In this document: positions 47,401-60,414 of the stretch, in pieces
How the letters are laid out: each line of letters opens with the position of its first letter
Position numbering within the stretch: the stretch's first letter is position 1
Notes under the pieces: model-generated
What the model saw: the letters and a program-made list of their open reading frames with translations, nothing else
Told to the model about the DNA's origin: nothing
The model's database searches: none
Made by a program: the position numbers and the translations under genes
From: Hoplostethus atlanticus
Lineage: Eukaryota > Chordata > Actinopteri > Trachichthyiformes > Trachichthyidae
DNA: 64,000 bases
Direction: 5' to 3'
Assembly: GCA_034670405.1 (NCBI GenBank)
Contig: JAXDDX010000018.1
Coordinates: 1,612,501 to 1,676,500, forward strand

Positions 47401-48812
47401 CACTCTGGTCAGCAACTTCAAAGTACGCCTGTGATATAAAAGAGCATGAGGTGTAAACCAAGTAGGCTACTCTGTCACACTAACGAACTCTTGGTAGCCT
47501 AAAACTCACCTGGTAGGGGTAATCAATCTTGAGTCCAAACTTTCCATAATATCGTAATCTGGATTTGTGTATTATCCTCACTAGGAGAGGTAGAGGTTTC
47601 CACGTGGTTCTAAATGATGACTCCAGGTCACACACAAGGGTAATCCTAGACACTGTTGAAGGAAAGCATTGCATGCAACACACAATCAGGTTTTTCACTA
47701 CAATTTGGTGGCCCGAGTATTTTTTAACCAGTAAAAGGAAAATGTAAAAATTAAAAAAATTAGGTCATGCAAAATATATTCTTCATTAAAGAATTGTGAA
47801 GCTGTGGTAGGAGTTCCAATTAGGGCTGAATGATATTAAAAAAATATCACATTGTGAGTATTTTTAGTATTGCAATTGTGATTTCAATTGTGGTATGACC
47901 ACCAACCATATAACACTCAGTGATCAAATACCTACATCTACACCTGTCATTGCTGACTTGTGGAAATAAAGGAGATGTTTCATACACACACTTCCTACAG
48001 GCCTACTCCTCACAGTAATATAGTTGGCTACTTGGCTGGACCTGTTTGGATCATATCACAGTAGAATACCAATTTCAGTATCATGTGTGTTCCAACTCTG
48101 ATCCTCTGGTTTAAAGATAGTTCTAAATGAAAAGGCAAAAGCCCACCTCAATAAAATGACCAGTCATGCAAAGAAAGTGAGATCAAAATGGGATAGAGAA
48201 GTCATAGCAAAACATCTCACCGTCCAGCACCACGTCAGGCGTGGGGGCATGAGAGGCCCACACGCTTCCTTCAGGGTCGTCGTTATTCCAGAGAGCAAGG
48301 TAATGTTTTCGGCTCACCTGGAGGGGCACTTCAGTTCGCAATGCCATATTTTCGACGCCGTGCTTGATCAGCATAGGAAGACAATTCACATCATGTACAC
48401 CGGGTAGAATACAAGAACTCTTTGAACCACATTTGACCTTTTCGATGGAAATATAACCATGGGCCAGTCTCCTTTCGTTGTAAACAAAAGAGCACTGCGT
48501 GATGCTGATATCAGTTCCAGTGCGAATGATATTTTTGTGCACCAGGTGATTTAAGCTAGAATCAAGGAAGCATTTTGCTTGCCAAACTCCATCAGTAAGT
48601 GTCACATCGTAGCTGTAGCTGTCCAGCTGCTGTCCATCGGTTTGCTCCGACAAGTATCTGCGAAGTGCAACGACAGCAACAGGAACCACTTCCTCGGTTT
48701 TTAGTTTGAGAGACTGAGTAGAGAATAGTCGCTCCAACGTCGTATGCAGGAAAGACCTTTGAGAAATATCAACCACTGACGCTGAACATGACGAAGTATT
48801 CTCCATCTCCAT
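41410..48812 (-). CDS. radx: RADX, RPA1-related single-stranded-DNA-binding protein
   Basis: RADX binds single-stranded DNA at stalled replication forks and restrains RAD51, and it acts in the nucleus. Exons in transcript order: 48812-48221, 47652-47510, 47428-47236, 46796-46688, 46556-46456, 46318-46199, 46059-45964, 45848-45681, 44617-44460, 44353-44196, 44039-43992, 43918-43773, 43657-43421, 41920-41738, 41546-41410. All phases join, giving 862 residues (human about 855). Seen: [13 protein letters not shown], the OB-fold strand pair [18 protein letters not shown] near residue 247, [55 protein letters not shown], and the terminal [19 protein letters not shown]. All match RADX block by block. 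A basic KRKRRLKMR precedes an acidic [17 protein letters not shown]. Start: ATG 48812 with a second in-frame ATG two codons on. Confidence 0.93.
42340..43250 (+). mobile_element. Decayed non-LTR retrotransposon inside a radx intron
   Basis: Broken frames spell reverse-transcriptase remnants: [17 protein letters not shown] near 42535, [12 protein letters not shown] near 42700 (the catalytic YVDD), and a distal VLDYT, HSKTP and WPSL-like tail near 43010-43200. It lies antisense to radx in the intron between the 41920-41738 and 43657-43421 exons. Many stops; not functional. Confidence 0.7.
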
Positions 48813-49320
48813 TGATGAACTAGCCGCTGCGTTGTGTTGTTGTCGCTGTTTTCACCAAGTTATCTTAACTAATCTTAGCCTGTTGGCTAACTAAACTTAA
48901 CGCTAGCTAGCCCACTAACGTCAGAACTTCCAGCCAGCATGATAATGTTGGCAAATGTGTTAAACCGCACAGATAAACCATGTGAGAAAATACAAGAGCA
49001 GAGTTTCCCAGTAATTTTATAATACAAGGCTCAAAGGCTTTTCGTACTTCGGTAACCCTTAAGCTAAAAGAACTACACTGGTACTGTTTGATTACGTCAC
49101 TCTCGCCCCTGAACCACCAAAAAGCACTTTTAAGAAATTAAGAAATCTCCTCTACATGGCCTGGCTAATGGAGGTTTTCACTATGACGGAAACTTTAATC
49201 TGACATAAAAACTAGCCGGTTGATGGACATCGCCCACTTCGCAGACTGTTTGAAATAACCCGCTTGAGATGAGAGGCGGTTTGAAGTGACGTCATCGACG
49301 CGACCGGTGCGTTGTAGTTT
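48813..49320 (-). promoter_or_regulatory. radx: Putative radx 5' UTR and promoter with CRE-like sites
   Basis: Upstream of the radx ATG there is a CpG-bearing patch with the perfect CRE palindrome TGACGTCA at 49287-49294 and TTACGTCA at 49092-49099. ACTACA-type elements occur nearby (for example AACTACAAC on the - strand at about 49310-49318). The sites are seen; promoter function is inference. Confidence 0.5.
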
Positions 49321-49950
49321 GTTTTCTTATTGAAATACATAAAATAAAACATGTCTTGTGGTACTCTCAGATAATTACAGACATTAACAGAAAACTATAT
49401 AAATTGGAAATAGAAATTAAAACAAAACTGTTACATTGTGAATGGGACATCAGCTCTGAACTAACTTTGCTATGTTGTGTAGGACTACAGTTGAAGTGTC
49501 GTGAATAACTAGCGGTGTACTGCTGTGTTGTCGTGTTGTGTCGTGAAACGTCATCATAATTATCTAGAGTCAAAGGGCAAAACACTATTACTGCAAGAGG
49601 CTTTTTCATTGATCTTGACTGATAATACATCATCACAGACAACTTGACCACCTTTTTCTTCTTCCTCACAATCCAAAACAGTAATGCTACACTATAACCA
49701 ACCTACTAACCTCTATGACCAACCTAGACAAAGTTGTCCACTCCACCCACTGACCTATATTTAGACTCCACCACGGTGCATATTGAAAATCCATGCAGTG
49801 ACACTGTGGCAGTTATGTGCATCCATCTTTGTATGAACATTACCATGAATGGAGAAACAATGAAATACTTTTTTTTTTATCATTTGTGTCGCCCTCTTTT
49901 GGTTGATTCTAATATGACTTGCAGACTTGTTTACCTACCTCTACAACAGG

Positions 49951-50095
49951 TCTATTCAACCTTGTGCCATGGAGGAAGTCTGCAGGTTTTCATTCCAGCG
50001 AAACACCACAGCAGCTGATTTCACTGATTAGAGCCCTCCTCTCTGCTTGAAGATGAGCTAATCAGTTACATCACCTGCTGTGGTGAACTATTTCA
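49951..50095. repeat. Probable dispersed teleost repeat
   Basis: It resembles a frequent fish repeat: TTCAACCTTGTGCCATGGAG, then CTGCAGGTTTTCATTCCAGC, then a GATGAGCTAATCAG-like end. From memory; diverged copy. Confidence 0.45.
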
Positions 50096-51577
50096 TCATG
50101 TTCATGTTTGTCATGTGGTCAGTGGTTTATATCGGAGCGACTGGAACTGATATCAGCATCACGCAGTGCTCTTTTGCTGTGGCCATGGTTGAATAGACGA
50201 CACAACATTTGTTATTACAGGGAATGAACCTCGGACCTTCTGGTTACGGCTATGTGTATCAACCTGTGTTAGTTGAACACTTTTTTTTTTTTAAATAATT
50301 TATTTTCTTTACCTTTACTTATAGCATGCCCATCAGGCCAGTTGGAGTGATATTATTTTGGCATCTTATGTCTGTCTCATGCACCATCTGACATGAAATT
50401 CCCTTATGAAAAACAACTATAGCAATACTTTAATACAATTTCTAAAGATACTATACAAATGTCACAACAGAATTATAAGCCCCTATAGGAATAGTATACA
50501 ATTTTATTATTTTGACACCACAGGGAAAAATACCAAGAAGTAGGATAAGGTCAGTGCTGTATAAACTCACAAATGAGTACCACAGATAGACCAAGTCCCA
50601 ATAGGAATATTTTAGGAATATTACAGTGATTAGGGTTGAGCGAATTGTCCACCATGTATTTAAATGCTCCTGCTAGAGTGAATTGTGTAAATAAAATATA
50701 TTATAATGTGAAAGTATAAATAGTTTTGAAGAGACACACACATGGCCCAAAAAATCTCCACACTTTAAAATTGGAATGGATTTCTTATCTTAAAGATTGA
50801 AGAAGTCAGTCTAGTGAGCTGATAAGGTTTGGGTGGAAAGTACACACACACATCCATTTTCTTTCTTCACTGATGTAAAGAGAGTAATAAGCAGCAGAAA
50901 TATGAGGCAAAAACAATAAAGCTTCTGTGTCTGTGGGGTTGGGATAGATAGATCAAGGTTTTCAAATTTGTTTAAAAAAAATCAATTATCATGGAAATTT
51001 GTCAAAGAAGTCAATTGCCACTGAAAGTTGTTTAAGCAGAGTGATCATTTAATCATGTTGCAGCATGGAGAGAAATCAGCATACAGCTCAAACAGCATTC
51101 AAGCATTTCTCTCCCCCTCTAAGATTGAGCAGGATCTTTATACCTACAAGTTACACAAGCCCCTTTAGGTTAACCTCCGGACTCAATAACAAGGTCACTA
51201 AAATAGACAAAACAGTGTTGGAAGACAAGACACTCAGTGCTAGACGTTAGGTCATCCTCTAGTTAACATGAAGCATCAGTATCCTTGAAGCAAGCATTCA
51301 TTCATTTAGGAACTTTATATGAATCAAATACAGCATGGCATACATGTACTGCAACTACTACTACTTCATGTCATACAGTATATTAAAGTTTTCTTCCACA
51401 CAGTCTTATATAATATACATATAAATATTTTAATTTGATGCACTCTGCAGAGACAGACAAATCCAGAAGCCTATAGAGGAATAGCTAATAGAAAGTAGGA
51501 TAGCGCACCTTAAGTGATTACTTTCTACTATGACTACCTATGATTTCACTAAAATGAGTATAGCTAGAGGAGTCGGC

Positions 51578-51650
51578 AGTTCCCAAAGTGGGGTCCTGGG
51601 ACCCCAAGGGTCCCCTCAAAAGGTTCTGGGGGGGTTGAAACTTAATTTCC
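51578..51650. repeat. Possible hAT transposon terminal fragment
   Basis: GCAGTTCCCAAAGTGGGGTC followed by GGGACCCCAAGGGTCCCC resembles terminal sequence of an abundant fish hAT family. Only one end is present. Confidence 0.4.
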
Positions 51651-51884
51651 ATTTTAATTTAGAATGATTTAACAATACCTATTTTGATCATACGTTTCCC
51701 TCCCCCACTGTTGTAACCTCCCCTACAGTATAGACAGTTATGCAAGTCTCTAAATCATATCTAAATCGTAAAAAAAATTAACCAGTGTTTGTCTGTGAGC
51801 TAATGTGTATCTATTCCGGGCTCCTTAACTTGAAATAGTGGCATAAAGAATGAACATCCTTCAGAACCGTCATAAGAATAAGAA

Positions 51885-51907
51885 ACTACAATCCCAGAAT
51901 GCATTGC
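51885..51907 (+). promoter_or_regulatory. tbc1d8b: ZNF143-type promoter motif upstream of tbc1d8b
   Basis: ACTACAATCCCAGAATGCAT followed by TGC closely matches the long ZNF143 (SBS) promoter motif, whose core is ACTACAATTCCCAGCATGC. It lies about 150 bases upstream of the start codon in a TATA-less, CpG-bearing patch. Confidence 0.65.
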
Positions 51908-52039
51908 AAGCTTGACTTTGGCAACATTTCTTGTCGACGTGGGAAGGGAGGGACACAGTCAAACAAATGTCTTCGGGTGTAATGTTGGGTTACATTAGAC
52001 ATAACCGTGACATGTCAGGTCGATTCGATAGGTACCTCC

Positions 52040-52177
52040 ATGAAATTTGAAACATGTGGCTTAAACCTGAAGAGATACTGCTCAAGAATGCATTTAAACT
52101 GTGGGTCACTGAAAAGGATAATGAGTATTTCGTATTGCAAAGGAGACGAGGGTATGGAGAAGGTGGGGGCGGTTTGA
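52040..52177 (+). other. tbc1d8b: Overlapping upstream ORF in tbc1d8b exon 1
   Basis: An ATG 14 bases before the main start, out of frame with it, opens 45 codons that stop (TGA 52175-52177) three bases before the exon end. Its -3 base is T, a weak context, so leaky scanning is plausible. It matters only if the transcript starts upstream of 52040. Confidence 0.45.
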
Positions 52178-55100
52178 CAGGTAACGTTATGTTTTCACTA
52201 CTTGGCTTGTTTTAGCTAGGAAATGTGGCGTCGACAAGCCGTTACACAAGACAAGGCTACTAATCAAATCAAATTTTCTTCTTATCAAATTTGAATTCTG
52301 CCATGTAGGGAGGGTGCCGGGGTGTGTATACCGCACAGCGTGTTTACAGAAAAATATGCGTACGTTATATTATATTGCAACAGGTACTAACGTTACGTTA
52401 AGTAACGCTGACAGCTGGATTTAGGATGACATACTGCTAGGTTTACGTGCTAATCAACAGAAGTGGCAGTCGATTGTTTTGTACGTTTCTCTGTATTGGC
52501 TTATTTCATTTGTTTAATGTTTGTTTTAGTGACGTTAGCACTGAGTTGATAAGGTGGTCCGTGACAAAAATACAGGTGTACAACAGGTCTACCATCCACT
52601 CAGTTCATTTTATTCCCAGCTGATTTTGCTACCCTGTGGGTACAGGCTCTTGAGACACTAGGCCCAAAATATGGCCTCAAAACTTTCAGCTAACGTTGCC
52701 TAGATTTTGTCCCCGGGAGGCTCAAATAGCCTACAACACAAAAGCATTTCTATTGGGGTCCAGGTGCCTAAGGGCTATGATCCTACAGATTTGACCAATC
52801 CCATATAAGTGTTGAAAACCAGGGTCCCTCAGGTCCAAAACTCTATTTTGACCCCTAGTGATTGTCTGATTGAGACAACACCTGTAAAAAACCTAATTGC
52901 ATGAAAACCTATTAAAGCCAATAACACTAGCCATCTTAGCCTGGGATCTATGTTAACCTAATTCTACAATGTCATGGCCGTAGCGTAATTAATGATAATG
53001 AATGGATTTCTAGACAAAGAGGAAATAAGTGATGTCTTATCTGGCTTGCCTAATGACTGTGGAAGTTAACCACCGCCTGACATCACAGTGAATGTCACTC
53101 TTGAAGCCCTCTCTAACACAACAGCCCTTTATGTCTGAAGTATCTATTTAAGTCTCTCTATAGTGTGTGACGTATTCCTACAGTGATAGCAATTGAATTA
53201 ATGATGCAACCTCTGTCTGAGAATTTCTATCCTTTAGTCCTTGGCAATTCAATGGGAAAACATCTGGAGTGCTGTGCCGTGTTGAGCCAGGCAGGCCAGT
53301 ATTATGCTGATGCAGTGTTTGACAGTGTGGTTTAGCTGTGACCTTGTCAATTATTCATGGAGGGCATGTCAGAGATTAGTAGGTAAGATAAGAGATTTTG
53401 CTAATTTTAGGCACAGGGCCCGGACATGAGGAACATCATTCATTCCTCCACTGGATCTAATGTCCTGTATGATTAATAAAAGGGTGTTGTTAATAATCTT
53501 TTTGAATATCACTTGGAAAGTTATTACTCATCTTTGTGGTGTTAAAATGTTCCATGTGGCTAAAGTTTATGTGTATTATTATTATTATTATTATTATTAT
53601 TAGTGGCTCAGCATCCTAGCAATGTATGTTACAGGTCTTCTTGTGGGAACACTGGACACTGTGTTGGACTCCACATCCAAGGTTGCTCCCTTTCGCATTC
53701 TACACCACACACCAGACTCACAAGTATATTGGTCAATAGCATGCGGTATGTCACTGTTTTGTTTGTCTTTATTTTTACCTCGCTCCATTAAAGCAAAAAT
53801 GTGCCATAGATACTGTTGCTTCGCATTATTGATTTTCAATCACCAATTTTCTCATTCTGCCACGAGTTGAGTTTTTGAGAGATTTTCACTCTTGATGTTG
53901 GGTTAGGTGCAACCAAAGAGGAGATTGTTCAGCACTGGGAATGGCTGCAGCAGAACATCATGAGAACACTCTCTGTTTTTGACTCCAGCGAGGACATCAC
54001 CAGCTTTGTACAGGGCAAGATCAGAGTAAGAAATTACCAAAATAAATTACACAGGGGACTTGCAACAGACCACATGGTTACTATGTCAATCTCTCAATGT
54101 GGGTGGTCTACCAGCTTTAATAGATGATACTGTATTGTGTATACACTTGATTATCACTGTCAATTGTTGAGAGAACACAATGCATTAGTCCATCCATGCC
54201 CGCAACCTGCAGTTTATGTGTCCTGTCTTAGGGTCTTATTGCTGAGGAAGGGAAGTTGTCCCTGGTGCTGGAGGATGATCCTGAGAAGTTCAGAGAAGCA
54301 CTATTGAGGTTTGAGAAGTGGTTTGAACTCCCACAGAAGGAAAAGCTGGTCACGTATTACTCATGCAGCTACTGGAAAGGCCGAGTACCCTGCCAGGGCT
54401 GGCTCTACCTCAGCACAAACTTCCTCTGCTTCTATTCGTACCTGCTGGGAGCTGAAGGTAAGTATTTTCTGCAGTGCCATTTGTTGACATTTGCTGGTAT
54501 TTGTCTTGATTATGTTGATAAGTGGTAAAACAAGTACAGATGCTGTGAAGTCCCATTGCACCTAGCTCAGTGTGCAGCATTAACTATCACTGTAGTTCAG
54601 TTTACTACAGTCCTCGAATAATCAGGATAACCAATGTGTTGTCAATCAGAATGGATCCACTCTACTATATTGCTACGCTCCGGTAGATTAGCTGTCTTTC
54701 AGTATCATAACATTGTAGCCTGTTTGACAAAATGTTTTGTTAGCATTGGCCAAATGTAATAAATTCCATACAACTGCACTTGCAAAGCTTACACACATTA
54801 GCGAGACTGTAGCACCAGTCGAGCAAGCATCACTCAGTATCAGTAAAAACCTATCAAAGAAGACATTTATCCATGTATTGTCAATATCACTTTCCTTGCA
54901 GTTGTGCACCATAGTCTGCCTTTTAAATATCAGTTATTTTAATTCCGCAGTGAAACTGGTCATCTCCTGGGATGACATCTGGAGGCTGGAGAAAACCTCT
55001 AATGTTATTCTGACTGAGAGCATCCATGTCTTGGCTCATGGGGAGGATCACTACTTCTCCATGTTGCTGCACCTTAATGAAACTTTCATTATCATGGAGC

Positions 55101-58100
55101 AGTTGGCCGACTACTCTGTTAAGCGTCTCTTTGATAAAGAGTCCTTCCACGGACAGCCAGCCCTCTCTGACCCTCTGCAAATTACCAAGAGGTACTGTCT
55201 GTCTGCTACACTGCGCACCTCTTAGTATATTGACTCAGAGAACCAGAAGTCAGACCTGGGCCAAATAGTATTTGTAAACAATTCTTCATGTTTGTTTTAA
55301 TATGCCTGGAGTACCAAATGGCCCAAGGCTGTCCTACAAGACAGTACAATGAGTGCCGAGTGCCAGGAAGTTTAGACAAACAGCAAAGCACTGTAGTCAT
55401 TCAGTTTGGTCAACTTGAAAGCCCACTTATCCAAGCCAGTGATTATATGCCATGTTTTTATTGAGGCTACAATATAATGCTCTTTACAGTTCCTTTAATA
55501 CTATACTTTCAGGCTCTGCTCATCCAGTTACTATGCTCTCTCTCTCCCCCCCCAGAGGCCTAGAAACTCATGCAAGGAGCGAGCAATTCCGGGCATTTTT
55601 CAGGCTTCCTAAAGAGGAGAACCTGTTAGAGGTGTACGAGAGCTTCCTGTGGGTGCCCTTCAGCCGTTTTAACACACTTGGCAAGATCTGTGTCTCTGAG
55701 AACTACCTGTGTTTCGCCAGTCAGGATGGAAACCAATGCCATGTCATCATTCCAATGCGAGAGGTAAAGTGAAGCATTGCATCACTTCTATATAGACCAC
55801 TAACTGAAAAAAAAATAGTGCTGAAATAGCAGGAAATAGTCTGAAATAGCACCATGTCTAATGAGTACCGAGAAAAGTTTCAGCATAGAATTGCTGGTGT
55901 GAGAAGATGCAGTGTCAAAAGTAGGCTTGCCATATATATAACTGCCTGCACCAATGTTAAAAAAAAAAAAAGAAAGTTGTTATATATCTCAGAAAGGAAT
56001 GGCAATACAACCCATCATTCTGTGGCCAGCAGTCTATCTGATGCTAGCTGCCTAGATGATTGACAAGGAAGAAACCTTGCTTCTTCAAGCCTCAAGCACA
56101 TTTGACAGACAAGCTAGTACCAGGAAATTTTGACATGAAACAAATGCTACAGGGAAGAAAATATGTAGGTCAATGTTTAGGAGTCCATGGACATGCACAG
56201 CAGTGTCATTTTGACAGAATTGTAGTTGCTTTTTGAAATAAATGCCCATCTCTTGTAGTAGCCTTCCTACATTTTTGAAACAACTAAACATCTGGGTTAC
56301 TAATGGAGGTGTTACGTTGTTGTTTATTATTTGTCGAGAAGCCGTTTTTGGCTTTGCGACATTTAACATTCTGTTCTTCCAGGTCGTTAATGTTGAGAAG
56401 CCAGAATCCAGCAACAGGGCTTTAACGGTGTGTGTGCGGGGCAAGAGGGCACTGCGTTTCTCTGAGGTTCGTGACTATGAGCGGCTTGCCAGCTCAATCC
56501 GTAGCAGGTGTGGGATTACTGCCAGCCCTCAGCACTCTGCATCAACAGAGGTAACGTGTTTTGGCTGTTGTTGTTTTGCCGCTGCAGGGTGCCTGCTCAA
56601 CACCTCTTTATTCCCAGTAATTCCAGTTTTCTGTTTATTTTGCATTTGCAAAGGTTTACTTATGGAAATTAAAAAATAACTCGGGTGTGTCTTTATCCTG
56701 GAGGCCATACGAGGGGAATGCCAGTCACTCATCAACCACTTCGAGGACAACCCAGAGGATGTAACTCTGATGGTGGGGCAGAAAGACAGTAGCAAGGCCG
56801 TAAGCACCGAGGCTCTCATGACTGTTTTCCACCCCCAGGACGTTGAAAACCTTGACCCCAAAATGGTAAACATTAGGACTTTCTTTCTGTTAAAACATGC
56901 ATTTATTTAGACATGCTACCTGTACTAATTTATTGATGTGGGACATTACTTGACATAACATACAATGTAATAACGCTGTGGTGTGTGCCGTCTGTGCGTT
57001 TTACAGCTCAAAGAAAAGATGAAGGAACAGTCGTGGAATATCCACTTCTCCGAGTATGGACGTGGCACAAGTATGTTCTTTACCAAGAAGACACGGGACT
57101 TGATTGTCCGAGGTGTCCCAGAGGCCTTGAGAGGAGAGCTGTGGATGCTTTTTTCAGGTATTTCTTTATTAAATATGTCTCTTCTCATGTTGTTATGTAA
57201 TTAAGTGTCAATAATATGTAACATTCAGTCATTTGTTAATGAAGCAGCATCATTGAAAGTTTTATGTACTGTGCTCACTCGACATAAATGATTAAGTAGG
57301 ACATGGCCAGTGTGGGAGTTTTTGGACTGACCGTGGAGTGTGTGTGTGTGTGGTTTTGCCTCTGTAGGAGCAGTAAATGACATGGCCACTCACCCAGGCT
57401 ATTACACTGAGCTGGTTGAGCAGTCTCTGGGCACAAGCACATTGGCTACAGATGAGATAGAGAGAGACCTACACCGCTCTCTGCCAGAGCACCCTGCCTT
57501 TCAGAGTGACACGGGAATCTCCGCTCTACGCAGAGTTCTTACTGCCTATGCCTATAGGAACCCCAAAATTGGCTACTGCCAGGTATTGGGCTCGTAATCA
57601 CTTATACTACCCCCTGAATTTAACCCCATGCGTACAACTAGTAATAGTAAGTAATCCATCTTTAAAAGCCCTTCCTTTTCTCCTGTTCAGGCTATGAACA
57701 TTCTCACATCAGTTCTGCTCCTCTATGCCAAAGAGGAAGAGGCTTTCTGGCTGCTAGTGGCCGTCTGTGAGAGGATGCTGCCTGATTACTTCAACCGCCG
57801 AATTATTGGTGAGAGGAAACCAAGGGTGCTATGTGCAAAACGATGATTGCCCTTTATCACGACAATCAGTTTAAACAAAATTATATCAGGAACTGGAGTT
57901 GTGCCCTGAAATGGTGCGTGTGTTTCTTCAGGTGCCTTGGTGGACCAAGCGGTGTTTGAGGAGTTAATTCGTGAGCAGCTCCCCCAGCTGGTGGAGCACA
58001 TGACAGACCTGAGTTTCTTCTCCTCTGTGTCCTTGTCCTGGTTTCTCACACTCTTCATCAGTGTCCTGCCCATAGAGAGTGCTGTGAACGTGGTGGACTG

Positions 58101-60333
58101 TTTCTTCTACGATGGCATAAAAGCTATTTTGCAGCTTGGCCTGGCTGTGCTGGATTACAACATGGAGGCTCTGATCAGCTGCCACGATGATGCGGAGGCT
58201 GTCACCATCCTCAACAAGTCAGTGTCAGCAAGGATTAGAAATCAAAAGCAAAGCAATATTGACATAATTGGAACAACATCAGAATATTGCAATGGACATT
58301 AATGTGTGTCTTTCTGTGATGCTGTTGTTTCTTGGGCAGATTTTTTGATAGCGTGACAAACAAAGACAGCCCTTTGCCTCCCACAGTGCAACAAGCTTCA
58401 GTGGGCAATAATGATAAAGAATCCCACGTCAATGTGGACATCAGTGAACTGATCCGAGAGGCCTATGAGGTACTCTACTCAGTACGACGTATGTACTCAT
58501 GTCATTTTTATTCAGCAAGGTCTGTGATACGGTTGATTAAACTAATTGTGTTTCTCTTCAGAAATATGGACATATACGTTCTGAGGAAGTAGAGAGCTCA
58601 CGGAAAAGAAACAAACTATATGTAATCCAGACCTTAGAGGATACAACCAAGCAAAATGTTGTGAGTGCCCATTCATTTAGACATAATTGGTGTGACATTG
58701 TCGAATTGTGGATTAATTTAAACTCTGTTTTTTAGCTTCGGGTGGTGTCGCAAGAAGTCAAGTTCAGTGCCTCACAGCTTGATGAGCTTTATTATTTGTT
58801 CAAAGTGAGTGAACAGCTCAGCAATTCCTTTCCAGATATATACACTAAAAGCACTCTCCCTTGAGTGTTGTACATACAAGACACAGTTGTCATGAGAATA
58901 TCTCAAAAATTAAGACATTATGTCAAGTAATGTCCCACATTAAGACACAGATTATATCAGACATTTAGTTCATATTTCTCTTCAATGTTTTTTTTTTTCA
59001 GAGGCAACATTTCTTAAGCTGCTATTGGACAGTGAAGAGCCCAGCCCTGCTGCACCATGACCCTAGTCTGGCCTATTTGGATCAGTACCAGTTGGGTTTC
59101 CAGCAATTCAGCCCACTCTTCTCCCTTCTGGAGCCCTGGGCTCTGTGCAGCAGCCAGAACACCCTCTCCCTCTGGGTCTTCCGCCTGATAGACGAGAACC
59201 AGGATGGCCTTGTCAACTTTAAAGAGTTCTGCTGGGCCGTTGGTAAGCTCACACATTCTCTGTATAGCTCCGTCAGTGCTACCCTCCACTTCCGATCCCA
59301 TACATTGATGTGTGTCCAGCCTAATGTAGCATTGACCTCAGTTATTACCCTATGATGCTTCTTCCACAGATACGTTGTACCGAGGATCTTTCACAAATAA
59401 GCTGAAATTCCTCTTCAAGCTGCATCTGCCACCGGGTAAGTGGAAGAACACTGTGGCTGCAAGTCTAAAATCAAGTTTTGCTAACATTTATGATTTTTTC
59501 ATGTGACATCAAGAAGCAATTATAACATCAGAAAACATGCTTTTATAGTTTTTCTCCTCAGCTTCAACCTCTGACCTTATCCCTCACATGTTTAAAGTGA
59601 TGATAGGCTGCTGCAGGTTCAAGGTACAAGGTCCACAGACTTCTTGACAACAACACTGCTGTCAAATCACAGCAATGATAAAACAGCAACAGACAGAACA
59701 GCCTTAAGTGTGCTTGAACATGTATGAGTAGTTATTTCCATAATTCAATTTGTTGAGTAAGCAGATGGCCTGGGGAAAGCAAATGTCCTTGAATGTGTGG
59801 TTCTTTTCTGCATATTGTGGTACTGCCTGCCTCAAGGCAGGGGTACGAATAGTCAGTGTGCAGGGTGAAAGGACTTTGGCATGATAGTGGCAGGTAGGGG
59901 CAGTAAGGGTATTTTGCCATGGACAAACTTCTCTCTGATGGTGGAAGAACTGTTCAAATCACTATTGACGGAACAACATGCGGAGGACATGTTGCTTCAG
60001 CACCAAGGACAGATCCTGTTGTGACGCCACAGTCAAACAAGGTGGTAGACACCTTTTATAGATCTTCTGAATGGCTCAGATGTCATCTGGTAGGACACGG
60101 ATGTGCCAGATCAACACCCACTCTGTTAGTTATAGCTTGAAAACAAGCTATTGGGCGCATATGCCTGACAGAGCGTAATGACACTGCTTTCTTGCTATGA
60201 TGAGCGGAACAATGTCGTCCATGCAGACAGTCACACACACATACACACTCAGTGGTGGTGGTCAGAGTAGAGAAGGGTCGGGCACCTCTACTCATATTGG
60301 AGTGTGAAATTATCAAAATGATATAGGCAGAGG

Positions 60334-60414
<81 letters not shown>

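Larger units (their letters stand above)
49321..51880. other. Spacer between divergent radx and tbc1d8b
   Basis: No gene was recognised. It holds a probable common teleost repeat at about 49951-50095 (GCAGGTTTTCATTCCAGCG type) and a hAT-end-like GTTCCCAAAGTGGGGTCC piece at about 51578-51650. The rest is AT-rich. Confidence 0.5.

Noticed and set aside
54737..54950. 5' extension of the open frame before the tbc1d8b exon at 54951
   Set aside because: It is intron. A good acceptor (attccgcag) at 54950 and conservation from [11 protein letters not shown] onward set the exon start.
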